Shown one piece after another: positions 53,378 to 64,000 of a stretch of 64,000 nucleotides of DNA; the first letter of the stretch is position 1, and every line of letters starts with the position of its first letter. This stretch comes from Takakia lepidozioides (lineage: Eukaryota; Streptophyta; Takakiopsida; Takakiales; Takakiaceae). The stretch spans positions 37,528,042 through 37,592,041 of the forward strand of contig CM060734.1 of assembly GCA_030704615.1 (NCBI GenBank), in the 5' to 3' direction. A model generated the notes under the pieces. It did no database searches, was not told where the DNA came from, and saw only the letters and a list, made by a program, of their open reading frames with translations. The translations under genes and the position numbers were made by a program.

Positions 53378-53792
53378 TCATAACTCACGAAACCTGTTAG
53401 TTCCATCACATCCGCATTCTGGTGCCATAATCAGATCTCGCATGAAGTTGAAGTCTCGGAAAACAACAGCAGGCTGGTAAAATTCAATGCTGCATTGTTT
53501 ATGATAGGTCCATCCAAAGACAATCTCATCAACAAGGAGAGCCAAGTCTGGTTGTGCATGAGTCACCAGAGCTTCCTTAATCAGGTTCTTGGGGCTGATC
53601 CATTCCATACCTCAGTTTTGGGTATAGCATATGTATGAATCCCAAGGGGGTAGGCTTCGCCGCATGAGTTATGAATTTCCTGCCATGGGCGTGGGTCTCA
53701 ATCAGCCTGCAACCTCCCTCCGGTATGTTGAGATTCTCAGAATCCTCCAAAACTCCAGAGTCCAGCCCTTGCATATTGGTACTTGAAGTCAC
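53378..53792 (-). pseudogene. Unrecognised minus-strand fragment
   Basis: Two frames overlap: GCRLIETHAHGRKFITHAAKPTPLGFIHM (53792-53577) and ISPKNLIKEALVTHAQPDLALLVDEIVFGWTYHKQCSIEFYQPAVVFRDFNFMRDLIMAPECGCDG (split here only by commas of description; positions 53608-53378). A frame change near 53600 divides them. Protein-like, unknown family; same strand as the Penelope-like RT and possibly an upstream part of that element. Confidence 0.35.
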
Positions 53793-53880
53793 TTGCCGTG
53801 ACTAGTGGTAGTTTGCATTGCTGGAAAACATGGAGGCCAGGGACTGAAATCCCACAGCGAACTAGGTACACTGGAAAGGA

Positions 53881-55003
53881 AGAGAGTGGGAAGATATTCA
53901 CGTCATGTCAAGACATGGACAGGACCCATAAGGGTCATTGTCAATTAAAGACATAAACAGCCCTGGATAGGGCACTATCTCACATTTCTAGTCTTGTCAA
54001 ATCATACCAAAAAGACACCACCCAATCATCCAAGACAAAACAGGGTGGGAGGGCGGGGTTTGTTCTTGTGTGGGACAAGATAAGATATTGTTGTCCCTGT
54101 GCAGGGCCTGTACATATACCAACAGCTTACCATTTCAGCCATTAATTATGGTAGGTCATGCATCAGCCAAGGCATAAGGACCAGCCTGCAGTTTGTCAGA
54201 ATCTCAATATGCCACCAAGCAGTCCAACTTGAGCAAGATGAAATAGATTCCATATCATTTGTATTCACCCTGAGACATGTGATCATACAAGGTATCAAGG
54301 GAATGTGAATGCAGCCTGTCAAATTGCAGGTTCAAGACTTGTACCAACAAGCAACATGAACAGCCGAGATCCAGCCTCTTTTGTATATAAAAAATCAGAT
54401 TGCAGGTCATAGGCCTGATGTCATGATGTCATGACAGATCCAAAACTATAGGTAGGATCCCATTGTAGCTTACCATCTTCATCCTTCAAGAGTTCCATGC
54501 TAAAACATGCAAAGAACACCTTACTACGATCCAGTACACATCAGAAGTAGGCCCGAAAAGGAGTAGGGCAATACCCTATCAGGTTGCCGCCTTAAACTTC
54601 AAGGCCACCAGGTCCATAGATACCCAAAACCGCCAAAAATATACCACCAAAAACCAGATCCTCTTTGGCCAAAAGAACTTACAACCTAGCTTAATAATCC
54701 ACAGGCTTTGCTGTCAAAGATCAAAAGGTAGGGTATGGTTTGTATGCAAGCCTCAGGAAACAGGCCAGTCAGGCCGAGCTGCGCATCGGCGGCAGAACGA
54801 CAAAGGCCAGAACGCAGGCTGTAGCATATCAAGCCAGGGGCAGTCGGGTTGAAATCGGGGGTGCAAGCAGCAGCCACCTCACCATATCCCAATCTGCATG
54901 CTCAAGAAACTTTCAAAGTAGGTGAGGATCCTCACCTGGTCCCATCACAAGCCCCCACAAAAACCAACAGGTTAGTGAGGATTGTGGAACCCCAGGTGAA
55001 TCA
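53881..55003 (-). repeat. Dispersed repeat Y, copy 2
   Basis: Reverse complement of 36118-37284, with a deletion of about 25 bp near 54100 and one near 54890. The palindrome AGGTGAGGATCCTCACCT recurs at 54920-54937. It abuts direct repeat D copy 2 with no intervening sequence. Confidence 0.85.
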
Positions 55004-55004
55004 C

Positions 55005-56215
55005 AGACCCTCACACTTGTCATGGATATCAACTAAGAAACTCAAAAGCAAGAGAAAGAGATAAGAACATGAGAATCCCTAAACTCCAAAGGCACCTTAA
55101 GCGATTGGGGAAGAGGGTCATGCGCCATCACCACCCGCAACAAGCCGCCTCCACAAAGCACATAAGCAATGAAGCAAAGCAGGCACAATCGCAAGGCACT
55201 AGAAAGGAGGGAGAGAACTTCCCATCATAAGCATCCTTGCTAAGCACAGAAAAAGCCAGAGGAGGGAAGATGCCACTGCATTCATAGCGGTGTTTCCCGC
55301 TGCAAGAGAGACAAGGCGCCGCCTTCGCGCCCCCCCAAGCGCTCGTCCAACATGGGTACGACACCATAAACGGGGCAGCCACCAAAGCACGTCCGCCATA
55401 ACACTCTTCTCGCGAGCTCAGAAGCACATCACGTGCTTCTGACAACGGGAGAGACGACATAGGGTTGTCCCCTGATTATTCGTCCGTGGATGAAAAATAG
55501 TAGGACGAAACCGTATACCCTGACGGATTTCATCCGCAGCAAGGTTAAAAATAGGTTTTGGGGTAGGGGTTAGGGTTTCCACCGTATTTAATCATAATTA
55601 GGGATAGTAAAGATCAATTCCAGGCCATAATCACATCATCCATAGACAGATCACTTGTGTCAGGATGAAGAAGTAGGGAATATCATCCGTGGCAACGCCT
55701 TACCTCCATCTAGGTAATTCTATCATTCCTCACCAGACCATCCGGTATGGATAAAAAGAGTCAATAAAAGAGGAATGAAAAATTATCACCCTGGTAGTTT
55801 TTCATCCGGTACGGATGAAAAAACATGATGTTGTTGGCAATCTCCATAGAGGTAATTCTTTTCTTCCATGGTGACTCATCCGGTATGGATGAGAGTCAAT
55901 AAAGGAGGAATGAAAAGGCCAAAAGAACCATCCTAGAGGTAATTCAGTGTCCAACTGGTGGCTCATCCGGTTTGGATGAAAAAGCCTGATAGAGGATGAG
56001 AAAACAAGGAGTCAACACTGATAGCAAACTGCCAATTCCCAGTAGAGAGGGAGACAGGGAGAGAGGGGACACCCACCAACCAGCCCCTGGTATGGCAGTC
56101 CCTTATGGAGTGAGTGTGGTATGCACTCACCCCGTAAGGGAGTGCATACTAGACCCCTTCATAAGTTTTCTCCCTCTGTAATATAGTTTCCCACCCTTGG
56201 ACACATTCGCCACAG
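55005..56215 (-). repeat. 1.2-kb direct repeat D, copy 2
   Basis: Same orientation as 45785-46998. Similarity fades after about 56260. With copy 1 it brackets the Penelope-like RT, as pseudo-LTRs would; alternatively both are 3' ends of separate insertions. Confidence 0.85.
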
Positions 56216-56496
56216 GGGCAGGAAAGACCTATATCCCTTCCTCAAACTTGCTTAAACCATTGATTAGAGCTGGACCCACAACTGGGTCTGATGGATCAAA
56301 AGAAGTGACAAAAGAGTATGGGACATACCCCTTTATACAATGGTACTTGCTTGAAATGTACAGGATTAAGCATCCTTGGTCATGTGTAGATAATTAGCTA
56401 CCATGAACGTCAGGTATCATCTTGCATATATCCAGAAGTAAGATCATAAAGATACATGCACATAGATGAGAGGAGTATACCAGGTCATGTGTCCTG

Positions 56497-57123
56497 TCAT
56501 GATCCGAAATCCCGTTTGCGGATCGGGGAGAACCCTTCTGAACTCCTCCGGGTCCTGTATGACTCTTGGCTGGCAATGTTGATGGTGGTGGTGGAATTAG
56601 ACCCCGATCCACCCGGTGGAGAGCGGTTGGTCAATCTGGTATTTTCAGATGTGCTGGCAGGAGTTTGCATCCGGCCAGAGTGTCCACCCCTTTGGTATTG
56701 GCCTCTTCCACGTACCGGGGTACCTCTTCCCCGAGAAGCATATGTTTTACCATGTTGGTGAGGCGTCTGCCCCTCCATACGCTGCCTTTTGTAGTTACTG
56801 AACTGAGGCTTAGGCTGGCTGTCCGAAAAAGTACTAGGTTTTAGCATCTTCTCAATGTATTGGGCTGTCTTGGATTCTCCCAGCCTTATCAGTACCTTAG
56901 CATTAGGATCAGCTGCAAATTCGCAGGCTGCCTCCATAATAAATTCCCGGATCATCTGGAAGGTAATATGTGCCAGTACGGCAGATCTGGCTGCCTTCAT
57001 TATCCAGGCCAGAAAATTATAGTACTTGGTTTGAATGGAAGGGTATGTATCATCAGGGAAGAAAACCGTCAGGTACCAAGTGATCAAACCAAGAAACACT
57101 ACCAACACAACCAGATGAAGCAT
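56497..57123 (-). CDS. Unrecognised 208-residue protein, hydrophobic N-terminus and RG-rich C-terminus
   Basis: Starts MLHLVVLVVFLGLITWYLTVFF, a probable membrane segment or coincidental hydrophobic stretch. Then ARSAVLAHITFQMIREFIMEAACEF and a basic, Arg/Gly-rich tail (YASRGRGTPVRGRGQYQRGG). The tail resembles RNA-binding or Gag-like nucleocapsid regions, but no zinc knuckle is present. It sits just upstream, on the same strand, of direct repeat D copy 2, so it may belong to that element. Confidence 0.35.
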   Translation of the reverse strand: MLHLVVLVVFLGLITWYLTVFFPDDTYPSIQTKYYNFLAWIMKAARSAVLAHITFQMIREFIMEAACEFAADPNAKVLIRLGESKTAQYIEKMLKPSTFSDSQPKPQFSNYKRQRMEGQTPHQHGKTYASRGRGTPVRGRGQYQRGGHSGRMQTPASTSENTRLTNRSPPGGSGSNSTTTINIASQESYRTRRSSEGFSPIRKRDFGS

Positions 57124-57183
57124 TTGTCAAGTTAAATAAACACAGTGTGAAACTAACTAGAATAAATCTAGTTGTTTGTATTT

Positions 57184-57240
57184 AACACTTGGATTTAGTT
57201 CAAGTGTTAAGTCAGGTGTCAAGTTTAGTTTGACACCTGA
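57184..57240. repeat. Two consecutive perfect hairpins
   Basis: Stem 1: AACACTTG (57184-57191) / CAAGTGTT (57201-57208), loop GATTTAGTT. Stem 2: TCAGGTGTCAA (57212-57222) / TTGACACCTGA (57230-57240), loop GTTTAGT. The loops share TTTAGT. Confidence 0.9.
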
Positions 57241-57314
57241 ACCGTCTTATCTTCACGAGAGCGTCAGTCGTGCGGCTCATCTCTCTCGAGTTGAGCCTGC
57301 ACGACCGAGCTCCT

Positions 57315-57990
57315 TTCCAGTTCCAGGCCCTATTGCCGTTCAGGGACTTAGCCATTTTCGGGCTAAGTCCCTAGACTGGCTGGCCCCGAACTGGAAATTC
57401 GGCGCCATTTTCCAGTTCTAGGCCCTATTGCCGTTCAGGGACTTAGCCATTTTCGGGCTAAGTCCCTAGACTGGCTGGCCCCGAACTGGAAATTCGGCGC
57501 CATTTTCCAGTTCTAGGCCCTATTGCCGTTCAGGGACGTGGCCATTTTCGGGCTAAGTCCCTAGACTGGCTGGCCCCGAACTGGAAATTCGGCGCCATTT
57601 TCCAGTTCTAGGCCCTATTGCCGTTCAGGGACGTGGCCATTTTCGGGCTAAGTCCCTAGGGTGGCTGGCCCTGAACTGGAAATTCGGCGCCATTTTCCAG
57701 TTCTAGGCCCTATTGCCGTTCAGGGACGTGGCCATTTTCGGGCTAAGTCCCTAGGGTGGCTGGCCCTGAACTGGAAATTCGGCGCCATTTTTCCAGTTCT
57801 AGGCCCTATTGCGGTTCTGGGACTTAGCCATCTTCGGGCCAAACCGGGAAAAATGGCGCCGAATTTCCAGTTCAGGGCTCCCAAGATGGCTAAGTCCCTA
57901 GGGTGGCAGTCACCGAAAACCGAAATTTGGCGCCATTTTTCCATTTCTAGGCCCACTCACATCCGCCCCAACCTGGGAAAATGGTGCCGA
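57315..57990. repeat. 95-bp satellite, six direct units then an inverted variant
   Basis: Units start TTCCAG at 57315, 57410, 57505, 57600, 57695 and 57791. Each contains the hairpin 'gggacttagcc...ggctaagtccc' and 'ggcgccatttt'. From about 57840 the motifs recur inverted ('aatggcgccgaatttccagttc'). Inverted and direct short motifs clustered this way are typical of transposon subterminal regions. Confidence 0.85.
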
Positions 57991-58025
57991 ATATGCATTT
58001 CAGGGACCTCATTGTGTTTTTCATG

Positions 58026-60410
58026 AATGCAGGTACTGCAAGTTCTCCCTTTTGGAGAAATGTCATCTGTCTTTCGAGCCACCATTCTTCCTGGCATAGA
58101 GGAACCCTGGGGCTGACTCCATGTACACTGACGATATTGTGAAGGAGTGGCATCTAGAACATTTGCGTGATTGCCCTTGGTATATGGACCTTCCGCCCGG
58201 CTCGCTCGACCCATCCGAGTTTCAATTGAAGCTGGATGCTGAATTCCGACGAAACCGGGCTCCGCTGCCTCCGTTGGGTGCAAAAGAGGCAAAAGCGCTT
58301 GCGAACTCCAGGAAAACGGCAGAGCTTACTCAGGCAGGAATTCAGGAGAAATTGCATGAGAAGAGTAAAGGCCAAAGGGAAAGGACAAGGAAACAGGTGA
58401 GTGCAGTAACACCCAAAAAGAAGAAAACCATCGGGGCATCGGAGGAGGCGCAGGAGGGGACCCAAGAGAGTGACTCGGACGACGACTTTGTTCAAGGTCC
58501 TGCGATTGTTGTTGTTCCTACCCAGTCACCGGTCGTCCGGGTTCCCAAGTCAGTTCGGAGTGGGACTGGCTCTGCCAAGAAGTTGGCATTTGAGGGCGAG
58601 CCTCACGGCGGTATTTGGCGGTGACGTTTACACACAGGCCAAAGCTAGAACCTCCAACCATCATCCAATGCGTCAATGAGAGCTTCCTTGACGCTCTCGC
58701 TGCCAGGGCGAAGAAGGTGGCACACAGCAAGTCTCTGGCGGAGCAGAAGGGGAAAGCCAAGAAGAGGGCTGGCGGTACAGAGCCTAAAGACAGACGGAAT
58801 TCTTCACGGCTGTGAGCACGGATTGCAAGAGCACTCGGGGGGGGGTTGAGGTGGAGAGAGCTTGCGACATGATTCTCCTCGATATTCCAGATGGGGAGCT
58901 GCTGGAGGGCCTGGCCTGGAACAGGTTTACTGAGGACTACTGGAAAGTCGGGTTTGGGCTGGCGGGGATGCTTCTGGATGACGGTGGATGTGTGGTTGTC
59001 CTTGCCACGAGAGGGAAGACCACAGAGAATGCGGTGGCAAGGTGGACACCGAAAAGTGTCACCCTGGTCCTCCTCAGAAAATGGTTCTGCATCAGTACAC
59101 AGGGGTTGCGAACAGAGGGCCAAAGTGTAAGTTATCAATCTATTGCATTCACTTCATATTGTGGTGTATGTTAAGTAGACCCTGGAGTTGATCCCTTCTT
59201 TGTTGGATGTGCAGACATTGGTGTTTGAGGCATATTGCTTTGTGAAGAGAGGGTCTATGTTCAAATTCCGCAACGACGGTCGTCTTGTTGATGCCACTGT
59301 GGACCCTGTAACCTACGATGTCCTCTACAACTATGTGCCCCACTCCAGTATGCCGAAGGACACAAAGACAGGCAAACCGTGGCGGTACAGCCGGACCCGG
59401 AGCCCTGCTTTCATCCAAACCCTCATGGAGACGTGCTCGGATGTCCAAGGGCGGATTCTGGACCTCACATGCGGCACGGGTAAGCCTTCACGTGCTCAGT
59501 TTGTCCCCTGGCCCGATTGCAATTGCATGCCAAAAGCTATTAACCGCCCCCTTTGTTCCTCAGGTGCTTCAATGTGGGCACAGGCATGTGTTCGCCTTCG
59601 AGCCAGATACTGCCCTCCACAACTCGGAACTTGCAGCGGCTGAACGTCTGCCGAAAGAGGAAGAGGCATCCTCGGAGGATGAGGAAAAATCCGAGAAGGA
59701 GCAGGGGGAGGAAGTTGGGATCGAGGCCGAGGAGCCCCCGGTTTACGAGTGAGTGGTGGCATTGTAAGTTGCCTCCAGATTTCGTGAGGCACCTCCCTCC
59801 GCTCTCTTATTTCATTGAAAACCCTTTCTGGTTGTGCTGGTATTGACATTCTTGAAGTGGATTTGTTCTTACTGTAGGATGCCAAGTACTGCCGGAGGGA
59901 CGTCTACACCGGAGTTCATGGGCAGGAGGAACGTGCCTTTTTTTGCCAGGGGGGATTTCATGCCTAGTCCAGAAAGGGAGTACATCCTTCCTACTTATGC
60001 TGCCTGGCTTGCTTCGGTGTCGGAGGTGTTCCGAACCTAGTCGTGTACAACAGATTTTAGACGAGGCAAGCCTCAAGAAAATGAAGATGAGGGAGGAGGC
60101 AGCAACTATTAGAGCCCGTCGGGCTCGTAGATTTGTCTTGGATTCTGCTGAGGAAAGTGGGGGAGAAGACGCAGAAGATTCCCAGGAGGTGAGGTGGACA
60201 GTCCCCCAAGGAGAGGATGGGATTTTTGAGAGGCATAGTGGAACTGATGCATCACAGAGCTCGGAGGATGAGGGGGATGAGGGGGATGAGGAAGAAGGTG
60301 GGGCAAGTTCCTCAGAGGGTGTAGGAGAGTAGTGCCCATTCCGGCTATGACAGTTAGAACACACTTGTATAGACGTGGCTTGCCACAAAATTTGCAATAA
60401 AATGTTGCAT
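58026..60410 (+). pseudogene. Broken multi-exon gene resembling a beta-class DNA amino-methyltransferase
   Basis: Pieces in order: YCKFSLLEKCHLSFEPPFFLA, TAG, RNPGADSMYTDDIVKEWHLEHLRDCPWYMDLPPG (58034-58200); Lys-rich and acidic linkers to 58810; then ERACDMILLDIPDGELLEG...GLAGMLLDDGGCVVVLAT...LVLLRKW (58857-59090), intron 59129-59214 (GTAAGT/CAG), FEAYCFVKRGSMFKFRNDGR...VPHSSMPKD...RSPAFIQTLMETCSDVQGRILDLTCGTG (59215-59478, donor GTAAGC), and GHRHVFAFEPD (about 59580). Target-base motif IV before SAM motif I is the beta-class N4/N6 order. Motif IV reads DIPDG, not DPPY, so catalysis is doubtful. Acidic tail to 60330, AATAAA at 60397. At least two frame changes and a TAG indicate decay. Confidence 0.45.
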
Positions 60411-60429
60411 TTCAAGTCCACTGGTGCCA

Positions 60430-60919
60430 CATTCCAACTTCACATGACCCTATTTCCGTGCCTCCTAACCCTATTTCCGTGGACTCACAATGGTCTGCTC
60501 ATGCTTTTTTTTTTCCGCTCATGCTCATGCCGCTCATGAAATAACAGCCCCCTCAAAAATCGATAGCGACATTTTGCGATGGCTGCCAACAACACACAGT
60601 CCCGTCTCATTCTACATGCAATGCAATGATATGGATGCAATGGAAGCATGCATGTACCATGGGCAGGATGAAGGCATGCAGGGGGGATGGGGATGCGGGA
60701 GAGGGCATGGCCAGGGCATGCGTCATGTCCCCGCAGCGGGCACATGAGGCGTGGGAGGGCGTGCCGCACAGCAGTGTGCGGGCGATAGAGGCAGGGGTGG
60801 GCAGGGGGTGGCGGGGGTCCACGTTGGCTGAACCGGCTCCCTCGCATTCAACTCCAGGGCCCCATCTAATGCTTGGCCCGGGGAATGGTGTGGGGCGCTG
60901 CCCAGTCAGCTCTCACGGC
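60430..60919. other. Non-coding, GC-rich stretch
   Basis: 'cctatttccgtg' is repeated at 60448 and 60470. Otherwise no gene or element seen. Confidence 0.4.
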
Positions 60920-61446
60920 TATCTAACTCTTAATAGTCGTATGGCTGTTTTTTTTCCCTGAATCAGGTATGATATTATTAGCGATAATTGTCTCCATATG
61001 TAAGTGTCTCCATATACGTCGGATGAAAACCCATTTTGGATGAAACGTTGGATGACAAATAGCCGTACCGACGTATTAAGTAAGATAATGTCCATCTGTC
61101 GAAGCAATCTCAAATAATCCTCGCAACTCGCCTGCAGCTCGGATTATTCTCGATAATGCTCCTCCACATTGACATTATCTAATACTTAATAGTCGTATGG
61201 CTGTTTTTTTCCCTGAATCAGGTATGATATTATTAGCGATAATTGTCTCCATATACGTTGGATGAAAACCCATTTTGGATGAAACGTTGGATGACAAATA
61301 GCCGTACTGACATATTAAGTAAGATAATGTCCATCTGTCGAAGCAATCTCAAATAATCCTCACAACAGACTCGCTGCTCCCGCAGCTCGCCTGCAGCTCG
61401 GATTATTCTCAATAATGCTCCTCCACATTGACATTATCTAATACAT
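60920..61446. repeat. 256-bp tandem duplication
   Basis: 'cttaatagtcgtatggctg' starts at 60929 and 61185; both copies run through 'gacattatctaatac'. Copy 1 has an extra 'gtaagtgtctccatata'; copy 2 has an extra 'agactcgctgctcccgcag'. Confidence 0.9.
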
Positions 61447-63160
61447 AGCCATTTTATAGTACTGAGGATAAGCATCTAATCTTGATAGATGGGTGCGGTC
61501 AATTATCAATAGATACGGCTGGATTGTAATATGGATATTCCAAAATCCACCGTTATCGTTGCACTGCATCTTGAGTCTTGACACTTGAAGGTGTGGAAGT
61601 CGCCTCTCAATTTTGTGCGGCGGTCCTGATGAGAGCTGTGTGGGCGCTTTTGGACAAAACCTCGGCCCACCCTCACACGGATGCCTGTATTTGCCTACCC
61701 CCCTTCATCCATAGGGATGAACTGTTCAAACGAATCCCTACCTACCACATGCACAAGCACCCCAAATCCTCCCAAATTCCACCGTTCCGTTTGGGATTAT
61801 AACAATTTTCTTTTATAAAAAAAAAAGAACGAGGGGATTCTTCTAGTAAAGATCTTTGGAGGAAAATGGCCCATCCTTTGGTGTTTGAAGACATTGTCGA
61901 AGTGGACATATAAGAAAGCTTTCAGGTTGGGCATCGACGGCCGCTGCCATATATACTACAGTACCCTTTCGCGCACACTTCAGCACCTGCAATAGGACCT
62001 GGAAAGGTAGAAGCGAAGGACGACAACACGCACATTATTACCAGGAGGGAAGCTAGGCAGCAGGAACGGGTCACAGGGGAGGAAAAGATCGAGGAACACT
62101 TGCAGATTGGTGGCTGCGATGCGATGCCCTAAATCCGGACGGATAGGATGACAGTGTGGCTTGACGGTCAGATGCGTGCCAGGTCATATGGGGTCTGCTT
62201 GGGTCCGTCGGTTCGGTCTACTCTGTCGGCAGACCCCACAGACCTAGCCTGGGCAGACCCAGCTTGGGGCGGACACAACGGCGACCGCGAGCGGCTTGAG
62301 CCGCGGGCCGGGGGCCACGGACTGTGGGTGCGGTGCTGCGGAGCTGCCGACGCGCTGCGCCACCCGGATGGCCGGTGCGGGGGGCGGGCACGGGGGTGAC
62401 TCCGCGGCCGTGCGTCCGTGCGCGTTCTGGCCCGCACGTGAGACATAAACTCCCAATTATTCAAAAATGAGAGGCCTGATTTATTATTGATTAATTTATT
62501 TTTCCTTAACGGAAAGGGGAGGAAGCCCTTTAAGTCATATTAAGAAATCTTGAAAATTTAACCATGAAGGAGGCCATGAAGGCTTACATCACGAAGTGAT
62601 AGGGTAGCATCCAGTACTTGTCCACCTAGGGGGAAGCTTTAGAGAAGGCATTGATTCATTGTCCATGGAGAACAACAAGCCTATCTAGAATTACTGCCAT
62701 AAGCAGTAGCTCCGAGCACAAGGGGAACCTTGGTCAGGGAGAGAGCTACACTGAGAAGAAATCAAACTAAGTAACCATACATTCTACCATGTTATGAGAA
62801 GTGTTCCCAGGGGAAACACGAACCAGGCAGAGATATGTGTTGTCCAGGGGAGATAGCAATTTAATCTGACTGCCCAACCAACAAGGAGGCCAAAGCACAA
62901 AGCTCAGGGCCTCTAGCCCTGAACCTAGCATGAAATAAAAGTTGTACTATGAAGTAACTCAAAAAATAATGCACAGTCAAAATCCTGAGAGTAACCAGTG
63001 AACCAGAGACTAGGCCTGCAGGTGAATTGAAAGAAGGTAATCCTCCACAATTCAACCACAAGAAGATAAGCAAACCAAGGTGTCTGAGAGGGACATCTAT
63101 CTATTTAATGTTTCCTACACAGCGGCTCGAAGTTGAGATGTGCCTTGACCTTGGAATCTC
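61447..63160. other. Gene-free stretch with a GC-rich island
   Basis: Very GC-rich at 62200-62440, with direct words such as 'cagacccca..agac'. A-run at 61818. No gene, RNA or transposon recognised. Confidence 0.4.
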
Positions 63161-63169
63161 TATTCTTTC

Positions 63170-63985
63170 GGCGGCGCTAGTTGATTTCCTCCACCTCGTC
63201 TGTGTGAACGGGAGAAGGCCACGGGCTAGGATAGTCGCCAGACATCAAGTGATCTATTGGCCCAATGGGACTATCTCCATCCCTGGAACTGAAGATGCCT
63301 CCAAAGGCCCAAGTGCTGTCAAAAGCATTGAGTAGGGCCGCTTGTCTGCGTAGAGCTAAGACCATCAAATCCCACAGTTTTCGACCTTGGACAATTAGAT
63401 CAAAGTGAAGTCTAGCAAGAGTGGCAAAGGGGCAGGGGTATTTACCATCAAACATCCAAGCACATCTTGACTTCCAAATGTGACAGATACACAAAGCTCT
63501 AAGACATTGCCAGAGTTAACAAGACAACCAGGGGACCCTGTTAGAAATGTTAAAAAGAAGAACGGATTGGTCAGTAGTAACCAAGGCCTTCTAGGGTAGG
63601 AAAAAAAACCGAATTCTTTTCCAGATTTGCTGGGCAAAGCTGCAGAAAATAAGGCAATGCTCTAATGACTCAGGTTGGCTGCTGGTGAGATAGTGCATAA
63701 ATCCAGGGGGGGAACCTGTATAGCTGAGGCAACAGGAAGAATGTGATGGGAGATTCGCCACATGAAAGCACTAATTTTAGCAGCTCTGTAAGTCATGCCA
63801 AATGTCTGCCCAATTATTTAGCCAGGCTCCTCGAGACAAAGTCAAATGGGCCAATTTTTTACACATCTTGGCCTCCTTTGCGTATTGAGGAAGGAGTAAG
63901 GAGTACCCTAGCTTGGCAGTACAAGAGAAAAATGGGGCGGAAAATAGGGGAGAGGGCACCAGACTCGGCAACAGAAAAGCCCAGC
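63170..63985 (-). pseudogene. LINE 3' remnant (reverse-transcriptase zinc-binding region)
   Basis: The minus strand, across frames, reads SSQPESLEHCLIFCSFAQQIWKRI (about 63690-63620), the E..HC...C.FA..IW pattern of the plant RT zinc-binding domain, then ALCICHIWKSRCAWMFDGK (63494 onward) and LVVQGRKLW-like tail, typical of L1-type LINE C-termini. Upstream (63971-63777) ALTLSRGAWLNNWADIW-like sequence fits too. Several frameshifts. It runs off the window's right edge. Confidence 0.65.
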
Positions 63986-64000
63986 CCCGAGGCCACAGAA

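Noticed and set aside
45785-56215. Classic LTR retrotransposon with D repeats as LTRs
   Set aside because: No primer-binding site, gag, protease or integrase between the repeats, and the only RT is not of LTR type.
62148-62464. Overlapping frames on both strands in a GC-rich island
   Set aside because: Composition artefact; no conserved motif in any phase.
1-64000. tRNA and rRNA genes
   Set aside because: Apart from the SINE-like B box at 49365 no cloverleaf or rRNA core was recognised by eye; a dedicated scan would be more sensitive.

Overview
The window looks like nuclear DNA of a land plant with a large, transposon-packed genome. The evidence is a PLS-class PPR gene, organellar ssDNA-binding (OSB) exons with the WWDNR and PDFK motifs, a plant-type asparaginase gene and a caffeate-type O-methyltransferase fragment. 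DYW-type PPR debris, a Penelope-like reverse transcriptase and chromoviral fragments suggest a fern or another seed-free plant, but that is inference. No bacterial, plastid or mitochondrial block was seen. A 500-base N run at 19193-19692 marks a scaffold gap.

Layout. 1-4.2 kb: the 5' half of a LINE (copy A, minus strand) with two 2A-like motifs, broken by a chromovirus (Ty3/gypsy) 3' end and LTR. 4.5-9.8 kb: degenerate minus-strand frames, including a PPR fragment and a coiled-coil fragment. 9.9-19.2 kb: a head-to-tail array of nearly identical 4.2-kb units carrying an RPA-like gene and an OTU-protease-like/Myb-like gene, a set reminiscent of Helitron accessory genes. The array runs into the gap. 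20.2-21.4 kb: the 5' half of an asparaginase gene with clean splice sites. 21.9-23.6 kb: an inverted, diverged copy of part of the array region. 23.6-30.4 kb: LINE copy B, decayed but nearly full length, with 2A-like motif, endonuclease, RT, chromodomain, a possible methyltransferase-like domain, RNase H, zinc knuckle and a C-terminal domain. 31.4-33.5 kb: a PPR gene cut by a nonsense codon, followed by a decayed DYW domain.

36-41.5 kb: an inverted-repeat element with long terminal inverted repeats, a 628-bp foldback, a minisatellite, and a LINE 3' fragment inserted with a 20-bp target duplication. 41.8-44.4 kb: a broken multi-exon gene followed by GC-rich subterminal repeats and a CACTA-like end. 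45.3 kb: a PPR fragment. 45.8-56.2 kb: two 1.2-kb direct repeats bracketing a Penelope-like RT, a SINE-like element, an O-methyltransferase fragment and duplicated OSB exons. 57.2-60.4 kb: tandem hairpins, a 95-bp satellite, and a broken multi-exon gene whose motif order matches beta-class amino-methyltransferases. 60.9-64 kb: a tandem duplication, sparse DNA and a LINE 3' remnant.

Very little here appears to be an intact host gene. The asparaginase 5' half and possibly the PPR frame are the best candidates. The rest is a record of nested insertion, gene-fragment capture and tandem amplification. The most unusual items are the domain-rich LINE family, the young RPA/OTU tandem array and the methyltransferase-like gene beside the 95-bp satellite.
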